Below are positions 55,949 to 64,000 of a DNA stretch of 64,000 bases, piece after piece (positions within the stretch are counted from its first letter, which is position 1; every line of letters begins with the position of its first letter). The notes beneath the pieces were generated by a model, which did no database searches, was not told the origin of the DNA, and was given only the letters and a program-made list of their open reading frames with translations. Both the position numbers and the translations under genes were made by a program. The stretch comes from Priestia endophytica DSM 13796 (GTDB lineage Bacteria; Bacillota; Bacilli; Bacillales; Bacillaceae_H): the NCBI RefSeq assembly GCF_900115845.1, contig NZ_FOXX01000001.1, positions 744,001-808,000 on the forward strand. Direction: 5' to 3'.

Positions 55949-56455
55949 TTATCGGCAACTTTTTAATTGCTTATACTGCCCAACAAGAGCTTTTACAATA
56001 TCTGTAAAAACTTGCTCTCTTGAAATATATCCTCCTGTTAAAATGCCAATAGCTCCTTCATTTTGTCTAACATTCTCTTTTTTGGCATATTCATCAATGA
56101 TTTCCCCAAGCTCTCGACCACTTTTTAAAGGGGTAACAAATTCCTCTGGAAGTGGGATACGCAATCCTCCTGCTATAACAGGCTCACAGTCTGAAGCAAG
56201 AAGTGCTCCCCAGTTGCATAAAAGCAACCCCCTATCAGTCTCAACAACGCCCCCTTCTAACCCAATTCCGATTGCGACGTTTGCTTCAACCTTTGCGTTT
56301 CGAGCTCTGTTAATAGCCCCTTCAACAGTTTCCTCATCTGAAAAAGGCTGAGCAGAGACTTCGCTTGATACCGATAAAGCTTTAATTTCTGTTGTCGTAA
56401 AGACAGCTTGTACAGCTCTTACTTTTGCAGGATTTGTCGTACCGAGCGCAATCAT
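55949..56455 (-). CDS. DUF84 inosine/xanthosine triphosphatase
   Basis: A 168-residue protein of the DUF84/YjjX family, which hydrolyses non-canonical purine nucleoside triphosphates such as ITP and XTP. It begins MIALGTTNPAKVRAVQAVF, has QPFSDEETVEGAINRARNA and IGIGLEGGV, which carry the substrate- and metal-binding residues of the family. I choose this ATG because AGGAG lies 8 bases upstream; an ATG six codons earlier would leave the ribosome site inside the gene. The upstream ytoP terminator suggests independent expression. In B. subtilis ytoQ, a different protein, is found in this place. Confidence 0.85.
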   Translation of the reverse strand: MIALGTTNPAKVRAVQAVFTTTEIKALSVSSEVSAQPFSDEETVEGAINRARNAKVEANVAIGIGLEGGVVETDRGLLLCNWGALLASDCEPVIAGGLRIPLPEEFVTPLKSGRELGEIIDEYAKKENVRQNEGAIGILTGGYISREQVFTDIVKALVGQYKQLKSCR

Positions 56456-56473
56456 ATTCTCTTCTCCTTTCAT

Positions 56474-56517
56474 AAAAAGGTTCGGTAGCGCAGCATACGC
56501 TTGACCGAACCTTTTTC
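56474..56517 (-). terminator. Terminator after ytoP
   Basis: An AAAAAGGTTCGGT/ACCGAACCTTTTT stem with a second short stem in its loop ends with a T run on the minus strand just before the DUF84 gene. Confidence 0.85.
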
Positions 56518-56519
56518 TA

Positions 56520-57587
56520 TTAACCTTGCTCTAAAATCGTGTTTAGCGTTGTTTGATCTGAAGATTTTACAAGCTTGATAAGCAGTTCTTTTGCTGCCGC
56601 ATAGTCATCAATATGAACCATTGATGCACTTGTATGAACATAGCGTGAACAGATTCCAATTACCGTTGAAGGAACACCCTTATTTGATAAATGAACGCGT
56701 CCAGCATCTGTCCCACCTTGTGATACAAAATATTGATATGGAATATTGTTTGTTTCTGCTGTATCAAGCACGAATTCTCTTACTCCTCGATGTGTGACCA
56801 TCGTCCGGTCTAGAATACGGAGGAGCACTCCTTTTCCAAGCTGTCCGAACGCATTCTTGTCTCCAGAGGTATCATTTGCAGGACTTGCATCAAGAGCATA
56901 AAAGAGATCTGGATTAATCATATTTGCTGCAGATTGAGCTCCTCTTAAGCCAATTTCTTCCTGCACTGTTGCACCTGAATAAAGCGTATTTGGGAGCTTT
57001 TCATCTTTAAGCTCTTTTAATAACTCAATTGCTAGGCCACAGCCATATCTATTGTCCCATGCTTTAGCTAAGATTTTTTTCTCATTTTTCATTGGTGTGA
57101 ATGGACAGATAGGTACAATCTGATCTCCTTGCTTAATGCCCATTTCTTTTACTTCTTCTTTGCTATCTGCTCCAACATCAATAAGCATATTTTTAATGGC
57201 CATTGGGCGGTTGCGCTGACTCTCATCGAGAAGATGTGGCGGAATGGACGCAATAACGCCTACTACAGGTCCATTTTTCGTTATAACTTCTACGCGTTGG
57301 GCAAGCAGTACTTGACTCCACCAGCCCCCAAGAGGTTGAAAACGAAGCATCCCTTTATCTGTTACAGATGTAACCATAAACCCTACTTCATCCATATGAC
57401 CTGCAACCATTACTTTTGGACCGTTGCCGTTTCGAACTCCAAATGTACTGCCAAGACGATCTTGAATAATTTCATCAGAATATTTCGCAAGCTCTTCTTT
57501 CATAAATGCGCGAACAGCATGTTCATTGCCTGATGCTCCAGGTAATTCTGTTAATGTTTTAAATAATGCTAAAGTTTCTTGATTCAT
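56520..57587 (-). CDS. ytoP: M42 family aminopeptidase YtoP
   Basis: A 355-residue binuclear-metal aminopeptidase of family M42 (glutamyl aminopeptidase/endoglucanase-like), forming large oligomers in family members. Metal ligands are visible: [28 protein letters not shown] (catalytic glutamate), [11 protein letters not shown] and [10 protein letters not shown] choose the third of three tandem ATGs (MNQETLALF) because GGGG lies 7 bases upstream; the others are 3 and 6 bases earlier. It ends at a strong terminator. The order matches B. subtilis ytoP. Confidence 0.92.
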   Translation of the reverse strand: MNQETLALFKTLTELPGASGNEHAVRAFMKEELAKYSDEIIQDRLGSTFGVRNGNGPKVMVAGHMDEVGFMVTSVTDKGMLRFQPLGGWWSQVLLAQRVEVITKNGPVVGVIASIPPHLLDESQRNRPMAIKNMLIDVGADSKEEVKEMGIKQGDQIVPICPFTPMKNEKKILAKAWDNRYGCGLAIELLKELKDEKLPNTLYSGATVQEEIGLRGAQSAANMINPDLFYALDASPANDTSGDKNAFGQLGKGVLLRILDRTMVTHRGVREFVLDTAETNNIPYQYFVSQGGTDAGRVHLSNKGVPSTVIGICSRYVHTSASMVHIDDYAAAKELLIKLVKSSDQTTLNTILEQG

Positions 57588-57748
57588 CATCATGCCCCTT
57601 TAGATATGTATAGTTATTTCTTTATTTTATCGAAAACAATCATGAATTGCTACTGCAGAACGAATTCGCCCCTTTTTACTTAACAAACCACCTTTTGTTC
57701 TGTATACTTTCTTATAATGAAAGCTGTTACAGAAATGGAGTGGAAGAA

Positions 57749-58057
57749 ATGAATTGGAAAAGCTTAGCTATTGGACTTGCTGCAGGTGCAGCTGGAACTT
57801 ATCTTCTTCAAAGAACGTGTGAACAAAAGATGGATGCTGAAAAAGCTCTTGAAACTGTAAAACGCGTTTTCAAACAAAATGGAACAGTTAGCGGTTCTTG
57901 GATTGAAACAACTAAAAAGACGTTTCACAAAGATGAATTATTTTTTGAAGGATATCAAGGTGGTATTACAAGAAGTAAAAATGGGCTACAGGAACACTAT
58001 GAGTTTTTTGTTGATAGTGTGACAGGCTCACTTATCGAATTCAAGAAAATTGGCTAG
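57749..58057 (+). CDS. ytzB: PepSY-like protein YtzB
   Basis: A 102-residue protein with a short N-terminal hydrophobic segment (LAIGLAAGAAGTYLL), perhaps a membrane anchor, followed by a PepSY-like domain (VFKQNGTVSGSWIETTKKTF, EHYEFFVDSVTGSLIEF). The function is unknown. I choose the ATG of MNWKSLAIG because GGAG lies 9 bases upstream; the longer frame adds 34 residues with no ribosome site. It converges with ytnP and overlaps its last codon by 4 bases. Confidence 0.85.
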   Translation: MNWKSLAIGLAAGAAGTYLLQRTCEQKMDAEKALETVKRVFKQNGTVSGSWIETTKKTFHKDELFFEGYQGGITRSKNGLQEHYEFFVDSVTGSLIEFKKIG

Positions 58058-58899
58058 TCTCTTTGGATTTTTACTGAATCAATAATCACACCTTTATCGT
58101 TCCATTTTAGGGCACGATAATAATAATCATGATAAAAAGTTAGCCAAGCCTTTTCATCAATGGCTTTTTTTAACCAACGCTCTTTTTGTAAAACAGATGT
58201 GACCGGATAATCATCATAAGCCATAACCCACAGTGGATTTTGATGGGCATGTGTACCAAGTAAATCACCAAGATGATAAGCAGCATGCCCATCACTTTCT
58301 AGTCGGATAATGGCATGGCCGTCGCTATGTCCTCCTGTTTTAACCATTTCTATTTCGCTTATTATACTTACTGACTCTTCAAAAGGAACGACTTGCTTGC
58401 TTATCGCTTCCCAATTTTGTTTCCAATATGTGTTTCGTGAGCGAAGGTTCGGACTTCTCATCTCATCCCATTCAGTTTTAGTGACGAATATTTCAGCATT
58501 TTGAAATGTGGATACAAACCGCCCCTCTTTTACCCTTGTTAAACCACAAGCATGGTCAAAATGAAGATGTGTCATCAAAACAGCATCAATATTTCTTGGA
58601 GACACCCCTAACTCTTTAAGGGCAGGGATAAGGTTCGATTCTCTTGTTACGCCGAAATTACGCTTTTGCTTTTCTGTTAGTTTAGCAACCCCAAGCCCTG
58701 TATCAATAAGAAAGTTTTTGTTTTCTTTTTGAATTAAAATAGGATCTGTACGAAGCGGAATTTGATTTTCTTCATTTCCTTCATACTTTTTTGACCATAA
58801 AGCCTTAGGAACTACACCAAACATTGCGCCACCGTCAAGATGATTGTCTCCTCCATCTAACCAAGTAAGCTTTAGCTCCCCTAATGATAACGTTTCCAA
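58054..58899 (-). CDS. ytnP: Metallo-beta-lactamase-fold lactonase YtnP
   Basis: YtnP is a quorum-quenching lactonase-like hydrolase; B. subtilis YtnP degrades signalling lactones. The 281-residue protein has the MBL motif THLHFDHACGL (HxHxDH) and the further ligands GGHSDGHAIIRL and HLGDL. No signal peptide is seen. A GGAGG-type site precedes the ATG. It ends within ytzB, so the two transcripts overlap at their 3' ends. Confidence 0.9.
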   Translation of the reverse strand: METLSLGELKLTWLDGGDNHLDGGAMFGVVPKALWSKKYEGNEENQIPLRTDPILIQKENKNFLIDTGLGVAKLTEKQKRNFGVTRESNLIPALKELGVSPRNIDAVLMTHLHFDHACGLTRVKEGRFVSTFQNAEIFVTKTEWDEMRSPNLRSRNTYWKQNWEAISKQVVPFEESVSIISEIEMVKTGGHSDGHAIIRLESDGHAAYHLGDLLGTHAHQNPLWVMAYDDYPVTSVLQKERWLKKAIDEKAWLTFYHDYYYRALKWNDKGVIIDSVKIQRD

Positions 58900-58961
58900 A
58901 AAATAACCTCCCTTTTCTTTTCCTTTATTGTATCACGCTCCATTTTTTTCGCATACAAAAA

Positions 58962-58988
58962 ATGCGCCGTCATTATACGGCGCATAAG
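58962..58988 (-). terminator. Terminator after trmB
   Basis: A perfect ATGCGCCGT/ACGGCGCAT stem with a T run on the minus strand lies just beyond the trmB stop. Confidence 0.88.
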
Positions 58989-58990
58989 TC

Positions 58991-59629
58991 TTATTTGAAC
59001 TGCACTTCGCAGCGATAAATACGATTTCCTTTTTCAGAAAATTTCTCTTCATATTCTGTCATAATATTATTTTCATCCTCTAGCTTATGAAGGTCAAGGC
59101 TAACAAACGTCAGCAGCATACCATAAGCTGAAAAACTCTGAAGTGAATACTCAAATAATCCTTGATTATCTGTTTTAAAATGAATTTCTCCATTTTTAAC
59201 GAGCACTTCTTCATATTGCTCTAGGAATGTTTTATATGTGAGACGTCTTTTTTCATGTCGAGGCTTTGGCCATGGATCAGAAAAGTTCAAATACACACGG
59301 TCAATCTCGCCTTGAGCAAAATAGTCTGTTAAATTTTCCGCGTTAACGTCAAGAAGCTTCAAATTTGGTAAATCTTCCTCAATAAGCTTTTCAAGAGCGC
59401 TAACAATAACACTTTGATATGCTTCAATCCCAATGTAGTTAACATGAGGATTTTGTTTTGCCATTCCAATTAAGAACTGACCTTTCCCAGTTCCAACTTC
59501 AATATGGATTGGGTTATCATTTTGAAATACATCCTTCCAGTTCCCCTTACGTTTCTCTGGAGTTGGAATAATGTATTGTGGGTGGGCATCAATATAATCT
59601 TTTGCCCATGGCTTGTTTCGCAAACGCAT
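58991..59629 (-). CDS. trmB: tRNA (guanine-N7)-methyltransferase TrmB
   Basis: TrmB methylates G46 of tRNA to m7G using SAM. The 212-residue protein has the SAM-binding motif [17 protein letters not shown] and the family signature [17 protein letters not shown] choose the ATG giving [10 protein letters not shown], which matches the family start and follows GAGGTG; a GTG three codons earlier overlaps that site. Gene order next to ytnP and ytzH agrees with B. subtilis. Confidence 0.95.
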   Translation of the reverse strand: MRLRNKPWAKDYIDAHPQYIIPTPEKRKGNWKDVFQNDNPIHIEVGTGKGQFLIGMAKQNPHVNYIGIEAYQSVIVSALEKLIEEDLPNLKLLDVNAENLTDYFAQGEIDRVYLNFSDPWPKPRHEKRRLTYKTFLEQYEEVLVKNGEIHFKTDNQGLFEYSLQSFSAYGMLLTFVSLDLHKLEDENNIMTEYEEKFSEKGNRIYRCEVQFK

Positions 59630-59781
59630 GTTACACACCTCATCTATTTATGTTTTTCACTTCTTTCCTAATTGAGAGGAAAGGCTGTCTAGTTCAGTTA
59701 AATTTTTAGTTGTTGATATATCGCATAAATGTGTTGATAAAGATAAAACTAAAGGCACTACGTAAAGAAAAGGTGATACTT

Positions 59782-60060
59782 ATGCCATTGAATTATCAAA
59801 ATCAGCTTAGTGTATTAAAAGATATTCTTTCAGAACATCAAAGTGACTGCTGTGGAACTGTTTCGGAATGTGAGCAAATGGAGCGTCTCGCTAAATCAAT
59901 GCTAGCAAATGCGCAGACGAAGGAGGAAGTTAAAAAAACCTTAGAAAACATTTATTACTATTCACAGGCTGGGAAAGGAAGCAGCGAGCTTAATCAATAT
60001 ATCCAAACAAATCAAGCTAATTTAACCCAATGGATGGACGAACTTCACACTTTATCATGA
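59782..60060 (+). CDS. ytzH: YtzH-like protein
   Basis: A 92-residue YtzH-family protein of unknown function: polar, mostly helical, with a CCG motif (HQSDCCGTVSECEQ). I choose the ATG of MPLNYQNQL, preceded by AAGGTG; the longer frame begins at an ATG lacking a ribosome site. It converges with ytmP and overlaps its end by 6 bases. Confidence 0.85.
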   Translation: MPLNYQNQLSVLKDILSEHQSDCCGTVSECEQMERLAKSMLANAQTKEEVKKTLENIYYYSQAGKGSSELNQYIQTNQANLTQWMDELHTLS

Positions 60061-60831
60061 AACAAGCTCGCTGAGGTGATGATGTAATCTATTCATTTCT
60101 CGTTCATCTTGGCAGTCTTTATGTGACTGCATAAGAGAGATCATTTGGCTGATGGCATACCACTTCATTCGGTGTTCTAAGTCATCAGTCATTTCTGCTC
60201 CATATTCTTCGAGCCATTCTCCCCACTCTGATTTTGGAATATAGAGGTAAAAAAGTAATCCTAAATCAATAGCAGGATCTGCAATCATTGCTTCGTCCCA
60301 ATCAATCAGGTACATCTGTCCATTTTCTCCTAACAGCCAGTTGTTATGATGAACATCACAATGACAAACTCCATAACGAATCGTATGAATGTTTGGTAAT
60401 TCACGCTGTAGATATCGAATACCTTCTTGAACTGCTGGAATTGCTAGTAGTTCATGATCGATATGCTGATATAAACTTTGTAAAAGTTCATCTGGACGCA
60501 ACGGCGTTTTACCTAATCTTTTTAACATGTCTAACAGTTCTTGAGAATAATGGATTTTACTGAGCAGTTTTGCCACTTTTGTTGAAACCATATCACTTGG
60601 TTTTAGTTCTCGACCATTCAACCAATGTTGCGCAGTAATAACATCTCCATTTTCCATTCTTCTTGTCCATACAAGTTTTGGAACAATTCCTTCTGCTGAA
60701 AGCATAGCTAAAAAAGGCGATGAATTTCGCTTTAAAAAAAGTTCCCGATCCTGAAACTTCGCAAAATAAGCATCTCCTGTTGAGCCGCCTGCTGGCGTTA
60801 TCTTCCATTCACTTCCTAATATATGTTCCAA
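60055..60831 (-). CDS. ytmP: Aminoglycoside-phosphotransferase-like kinase YtmP
   Basis: A protein kinase-fold phosphotransferase of the APH/choline kinase type with unknown substrate. The catalytic loop is VCHCDVHHNNWLL (catalytic D) and the metal-binding aspartate is in YLIDWDEAMIADP. The start is uncertain. A TTG (58 bases beyond a hairpin terminator, giving MEHILGSEW, 258 residues) follows AGGTG by 6 bases; an ATG 10 codons earlier (60861) lacks a ribosome site, and still earlier frames would run through the terminator at 60883-60921. No resistance role can be inferred. Confidence 0.82.
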   Translation of the reverse strand: MEHILGSEWKITPAGGSTGDAYFAKFQDRELFLKRNSSPFLAMLSAEGIVPKLVWTRRMENGDVITAQHWLNGRELKPSDMVSTKVAKLLSKIHYSQELLDMLKRLGKTPLRPDELLQSLYQHIDHELLAIPAVQEGIRYLQRELPNIHTIRYGVCHCDVHHNNWLLGENGQMYLIDWDEAMIADPAIDLGLLFYLYIPKSEWGEWLEEYGAEMTDDLEHRMKWYAISQMISLMQSHKDCQDEREMNRLHHHLSELVS

Positions 60832-60882
60832 CCAGTTCACCTTCAATTTCAACACACACATTTCATTTAGAAGTTTAGAAAT

Positions 60883-60921
60883 AAAAAAGACAGCTACCTG
60901 AGGATACACAGACAAGTAGCC
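60883..60921 (-). terminator. Terminator after NERD-like gene
   Basis: A GGCTACTTG/CAGGTAGCT stem with wobble pairs is followed by six Ts on the minus strand, downstream of the NERD-like gene and upstream of ytmP. Confidence 0.65.
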
Positions 60922-61099
60922 ATCCTTTTTTGATTTTATCCTCAAATATCTTTTTTCGTCAAGTAAAACTGACAGATAAACAAGAATAGTTGCAGAAGTT
61001 TTCTCTTATTTTATGTTTCCACACGTAAATTAGGCCTTATCGTATCTCTATTAATGTAACCTGAACAAATATGAATTAAACGTAGCTTACAATAACGAT

Positions 61100-62047
61100 T
61101 TACTCTTCTTCTTTGGTAACAAGTGTATTTTGAGTGCTTGTTAGCAGTGCTTTGGCTGCCTTTAGCTGCCCATGCTTCAAAGGAGTTGTTAGCATTCTAA
61201 GTTGATCAAACCATTCTCCATAATTTCTCCGATCAACAAGCATCGTATCATGGGGAACAATAGGACAGTCAAAATATCCTTTTCGATTTAATACCACTTT
61301 ACGTACAGGAAAATCGCAGTTTGCTCGCTCATAAAGTTTTTGAACAATAAGACCTGTTCTATTTAAACTAATAAAAGGATTTACAATTTTCTTTTCGTCT
61401 TCTCCGTCTAAGTATTTCCAAAAGCGTCCTTGGTTATATTGAAAAATGCCATTTTCCTTTCCTTCAACAATAGAAATACAAATTGTTTCAAGTGGACTAA
61501 TTAAAATAAGATCTGTTTCAATTGGCGCTTTTTTAAGCTTAAAAACAGGATTATATAAGAGTAAATAATTATCAGGAAAGCGTTGCAAAAAGTATTTCAA
61601 ATGTTCGTTATAATATAAAGAATGAGGTATTGCTTGAGATGTTAGAACAGTTGAACTTGCCCACTGCGTTTGGAGTTGAAAAAGATTGTCTAAAAATAAA
61701 ATTTTTAGATCCTCGATTGTTTTTGGTTCTGTTGTGAAATGACGAAGTGACTTTTCAAATATTTTCTCTTCTGTCATCACAGGCTCGTGTTGTTCTTCCA
61801 CCATTACTTCTTCATTTTTTCGTTGAAATAATGTTTTTATATTATTTAAAAAAGAACTCTTTTCTTTTGCTTGGGCCTCTGCTTCTTCTGTAATCTCTTC
61901 CTCAGCAATTAAAGATTCTCCTTTATCAAATGCCGATCTTATTAACTCCCAGTTTCTTTTCTTCAATTGAATATAGTGACTAGGATATTGATAAATATCT
62001 TGCTCATAGCGTGATATATAGTCTTGTAGTTTAATTAACTGTGCCAT
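61100..62047 (-). CDS. NERD-like / PD-(D/E)xK-like protein, function unknown
   Basis: A 315-residue cytosolic protein I do not firmly recognise. The middle part has a pattern like a nuclease-related (NERD) or PD-(D/E)xK core: D179 in APIETDLILI, then E195-G-K197 in ISIVEGKENG, with hydrophobic strands around them. The ~150-residue N-terminal part is charged and helical. No HTH or helicase is fused. I choose the ATG of MAQLIKLQDY, with GGGAG 11 bases upstream; an ATG 12 codons earlier lacks a ribosome site. The function may be nucleic-acid related, but this is inference. Confidence 0.65.
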   Translation of the reverse strand: MAQLIKLQDYISRYEQDIYQYPSHYIQLKKRNWELIRSAFDKGESLIAEEEITEEAEAQAKEKSSFLNNIKTLFQRKNEEVMVEEQHEPVMTEEKIFEKSLRHFTTEPKTIEDLKILFLDNLFQLQTQWASSTVLTSQAIPHSLYYNEHLKYFLQRFPDNYLLLYNPVFKLKKAPIETDLILISPLETICISIVEGKENGIFQYNQGRFWKYLDGEDEKKIVNPFISLNRTGLIVQKLYERANCDFPVRKVVLNRKGYFDCPIVPHDTMLVDRRNYGEWFDQLRMLTTPLKHGQLKAAKALLTSTQNTLVTKEEE

Positions 62048-62184
62048 TTTGTTCTCGTCTCCCGAGCTGTTATATTTGGACATTTTGTTTCCATAATCAT
62101 GTTAAATTACCCATTTTTATCATTTTACAAGTACTTTTATTTTAATATTAAATACAGGGACGGAACAAGATTTATTTCGTTATG

Positions 62185-62877
62185 CTAAGCATTCAAAATA
62201 AATGAAATGGCTGCTGGACACAGAAGAACAGTAACAACAGCACTCAACGTCATCGCAACAGAACTTATGGCTCCTTCCTCTTCTCCAAGTTCCAAAGCTT
62301 TTGCTGTTCCAATTCCATGGGCTCCTGTACCAAATGCAGCTCCTATTCCAACAAAATGATTCACATGACAATATTTTAACAATATGTTTCCAAACACAGC
62401 TCCTGATATTCCTGCAATCATTACATAAACAGCTGCAAGCGATGGAGAACTCTTTGTCATCATTGCAACGTCCATAGCAACAGGAGAGGTGACAGACTTC
62501 GGGGCTAACGCTTTAATGAATGTCGAGTCAATATGTAATAAAACACTTAAATATATGCCACTAAATATTCCTACAAGCGCGCCCCCAATAACACCTAAAG
62601 AAAGAGAAAAACCGTATTTCTTTAAAATATGCTTATTTTTAAATAATGGGTATGCTAGAGCAACAACGGCAGGACCTAACAGCTCTCCAATCCACTTCCC
62701 ACCAACCATATACTGTTTGTAATCTATATGATAAAACAAGAGCAGCACAACAAGGATTAGTGTTGTAGTTGCTGTTGGAACAAGGAGTGGAAATCGATAT
62801 TGCTCATAAACACGTTTCATAAGTACATAAATTACTATTGTTGCTAAAATGATAACCGTTGCCCAGATCACATTCAT
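62185..62877 (-). CDS. lrgB: LrgB/CidB family membrane protein
   Basis: LrgB-type proteins pair with LrgA in the holin/antiholin-like family; in B. subtilis one such pair (PftAB) takes up pyruvate. The 230-residue protein has six or more membrane segments and the conserved stretch ALAPKSVTSPVAMDVA and GTGAHGIGTAKALELGEEEGA typical of LrgB. It overlaps lrgA by 4 bases, so they are co-translated. No LytSR-type two-component system or lysR regulator is nearby. A direct choice between pyruvate transport and lysis control is not possible here. Confidence 0.9.
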   Translation of the reverse strand: MNVIWATVIILATIVIYVLMKRVYEQYRFPLLVPTATTTLILVVLLLFYHIDYKQYMVGGKWIGELLGPAVVALAYPLFKNKHILKKYGFSLSLGVIGGALVGIFSGIYLSVLLHIDSTFIKALAPKSVTSPVAMDVAMMTKSSPSLAAVYVMIAGISGAVFGNILLKYCHVNHFVGIGAAFGTGAHGIGTAKALELGEEEGAISSVAMTLSAVVTVLLCPAAISFILNA

Positions 62878-63269
62878 CTTGATACCTCTCTTTCCCCTGT
62901 TCTTGTTACCTTTTCTTGCTTTCTAGCAAAATATTGAGTTAACAATCCTGCTGTCATCATAACGAGAAATGTACTGATAATAACGATAAAAATTGTAAGA
63001 ATACCTTTTGAAGCAAAGAACGGTAAATAATCAATAATCCCAACGGTTGCCGGAACGAATAAAAGGGAAAGATAAGAAAGCAACCAATTCGCTCCTTCAC
63101 TTACCCATTTTGCTTGTAGTAGTTTGAACTGTAACAACAAAAACAATATGAGCATCCCTACAATACTTCCTGGAACAGGAAGATGAAAAAACGAAGCTAC
63201 AAATGTACCGGATTTATACAAAAAGTAGAGGAACAAAATTTGAAGAGCTATCAAACTAAAATGTTTCAT
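62874..63269 (-). CDS. lrgA: LrgA/CidA family membrane protein
   Basis: A 131-residue membrane protein with four hydrophobic segments (IALQILFLYFLYKSG, VPGSIVGMLILFLLLQF, LSYLSLLFVPATVGIID, ILTIFIVIISTFLVMMT), as in LrgA/CidA holin-like proteins. The conserved LPVPGSIVGMLILF and LLFVPATVGIID segments are present. It overlaps both thpR (upstream) and lrgB (downstream) by 4 bases, forming a tightly coupled thpR-lrgA-lrgB unit. Confidence 0.9.
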   Translation of the reverse strand: MKHFSLIALQILFLYFLYKSGTFVASFFHLPVPGSIVGMLILFLLLQFKLLQAKWVSEGANWLLSYLSLLFVPATVGIIDYLPFFASKGILTIFIVIISTFLVMMTAGLLTQYFARKQEKVTRTGEREVSR

Positions 63270-63838
63270 AGCTCTTCTCCCCTATTTAAGGAAAAATTTT
63301 GAATTATTTCGTATTTAGGAGTTCTAGATGGATTAATTTTAATAAGCTGATATTCTGCTACATCCCATGATAAACCTTGGAGATCATTGTTTTTTATAAG
63401 TCTTTCTTCGATACCTTTATCTCCTTCATTAAATCGTTTAGCTAATGTAATATGAGGACGATACGGTCTTGATTCAAGTTTTTTTCCACTTTCTTCACAA
63501 CTAGTACGAACAACTTGTTCAAGCTGGAACAGATTTTCCTCATGATGAACACCAAGCCAAAATACGCGAGGTTTTGATTCCGATCCAAAAACGCCTGTTT
63601 CAAATGTTACTAATTTAAAGGAGGAAACATTTTTACTGTTTTCTTCAAGCTGTTTAATTAATAACGCCAAGGTTTCATCACTTGTTCCCCCTAAAAAAGC
63701 AAGGGTAATATGATAATCTTCCTCATGAACAAACTGTTTAAATGGAAGCTCTTTTTTATACTTTTGCACCCATGCCTTAACTTGTTCGTTAATTCCTTTA
63801 GGAAGTTTAATTCCAATAAAATAGTGAGAAGATGACAT
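63266..63838 (-). CDS. thpR: RNA 2',3'-cyclic phosphodiesterase (2H family)
   Basis: A 190-residue 2H phosphoesterase (LigT/ThpR) that opens 2',3'-cyclic phosphates at RNA ends. Both catalytic H-x-[TS]-L motifs are present: H43 in DYHITLAFLG and H129 in PHITLAKR. In B. subtilis the counterpart (ytlP) lies in this region too. The stop overlaps the lrgA start by ATGA. Upstream lies a ~150-base AT-rich gap with the promoter. Confidence 0.92.
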   Translation of the reverse strand: MSSSHYFIGIKLPKGINEQVKAWVQKYKKELPFKQFVHEEDYHITLAFLGGTSDETLALLIKQLEENSKNVSSFKLVTFETGVFGSESKPRVFWLGVHHEENLFQLEQVVRTSCEESGKKLESRPYRPHITLAKRFNEGDKGIEERLIKNNDLQGLSWDVAEYQLIKINPSRTPKYEIIQNFSLNRGEEL

Positions 63839-63994
63839 TCCGCTTTTCTCCTTTTATAATGAATTAGTTTTTTTTACTTTACCGCAATTTATGAAAAGAC
63901 TACAAGGTGGCTTTTCGTAAGAAATTAAAGATATGTTATAGTAATATTATATTTAATAATCTTATTTACATACAAAGTGATTGAGGTGACAGTA

Positions 63995-64000
63995 GTGAAA
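63995..64000 (+). CDS. Possible start of a gene running off the right edge
   Basis: GAGGTGA lies 5 bases before a GTG at 63995, at the end of an AT-rich promoter-like region (TATGTTATAG...). Only two codons are visible, so the product cannot be identified; a GTG three codons earlier (63986) overlaps the ribosome site. Confidence 0.3.

Noticed and set aside
60055-60831. YtmP as an aminoglycoside resistance enzyme
   Set aside because: It shares only the kinase fold; the locus is a conserved chromosomal one and no resistance context is present.
61100-63838. The NERD-like gene plus lrgAB as a defence island
   Set aside because: They are separated by about 140 bases, the NERD-like gene lies downstream of lrgB with its own terminator, and no other defence gene is present.

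Overview
The window is a stretch of chromosome from a low-GC, endospore-forming Bacillaceae bacterium. Gene content and order follow the Bacillus subtilis pyk-to-thpR (ytlP) segment almost gene for gene. The sporulation genes (ytrH, ytrI, ytfJ, refZ), the bacilliredoxin BrxC, the Gram-positive tyrS T-box and the acsA/acuABC/motPS/ccpA cluster all fit. I cannot name the species; a Bacillus or Priestia relative is the best guess. I see no rRNA, tRNA, CRISPR array, insertion sequence, integrase or prophage, so this is core chromosome rather than an accessory island.

Layout. 1-4.3 kb: pyk (cut by the left edge), accA, accD and a malic enzyme, i.e. pyruvate use and malonyl-CoA supply. 4.3-11.5 kb: dnaE, the sporulation pair ytrHI, nrnA, ytpI and the CBS/hotdog regulator ytoI. 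11.6-16.6 kb: two small genes, argGH with tandem ArgR-type boxes, and moaB with an EcsC-like gene. 16.7-25.7 kb: a HAD phosphatase, an old yellow enzyme, ackA with a cre site, ytxK, tpx, ytfJI, NAD kinase and a YtcJ-like amidohydrolase. 25.8-34.3 kb: thiI-iscS, ezrA, hisJ, refZ, fRMsr and the diguanylate cyclase dgcP. 34.4-39.2 kb: rpsD with a structured leader, T-box-controlled tyrS and a class A PBP. 39.2-46.3 kb: acsA facing acuABC (reversible acetylation control of acetyl-CoA synthetase), the MotPS stator and ccpA. 46.5-58.9 kb: ytxGH-brxC, an M29 aminopeptidase, murC, sftA, ytpPQR, a DUF84 NTPase, ytoP, ytzB and ytnP. 58.9-64 kb: trmB, ytzH, ytmP, a NERD-like protein and a thpR-lrgA-lrgB operon.

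A carbon-control theme links several parts. ccpA lies in the window together with good cre matches at ackA and in the acsA/acuABC gap, and the products handle acetyl-CoA, acetate, malate and pyruvate. Compared with the B. subtilis order as I remember it, pfkA is missing between accA and pyk, the DAHP synthase gene (aroA) is missing next to ccpA, and yteJ, sppA and braB are absent from their usual slots. An EcsC-like gene, a HAD phosphatase, an old yellow enzyme, a class A PBP, a DUF84 NTPase and lrgAB are present as extras.

I did not find a convincing undescribed multi-gene system. The more unusual points are the missing pfkA, an old yellow enzyme lacking its C-terminal arginine finger, a palindrome inside the ccpA promoter, a perfect 28-bp palindrome after ytpR, a repeated motif in SftA, a degenerate nuclease-like protein, and the coupling of thpR to lrgAB.
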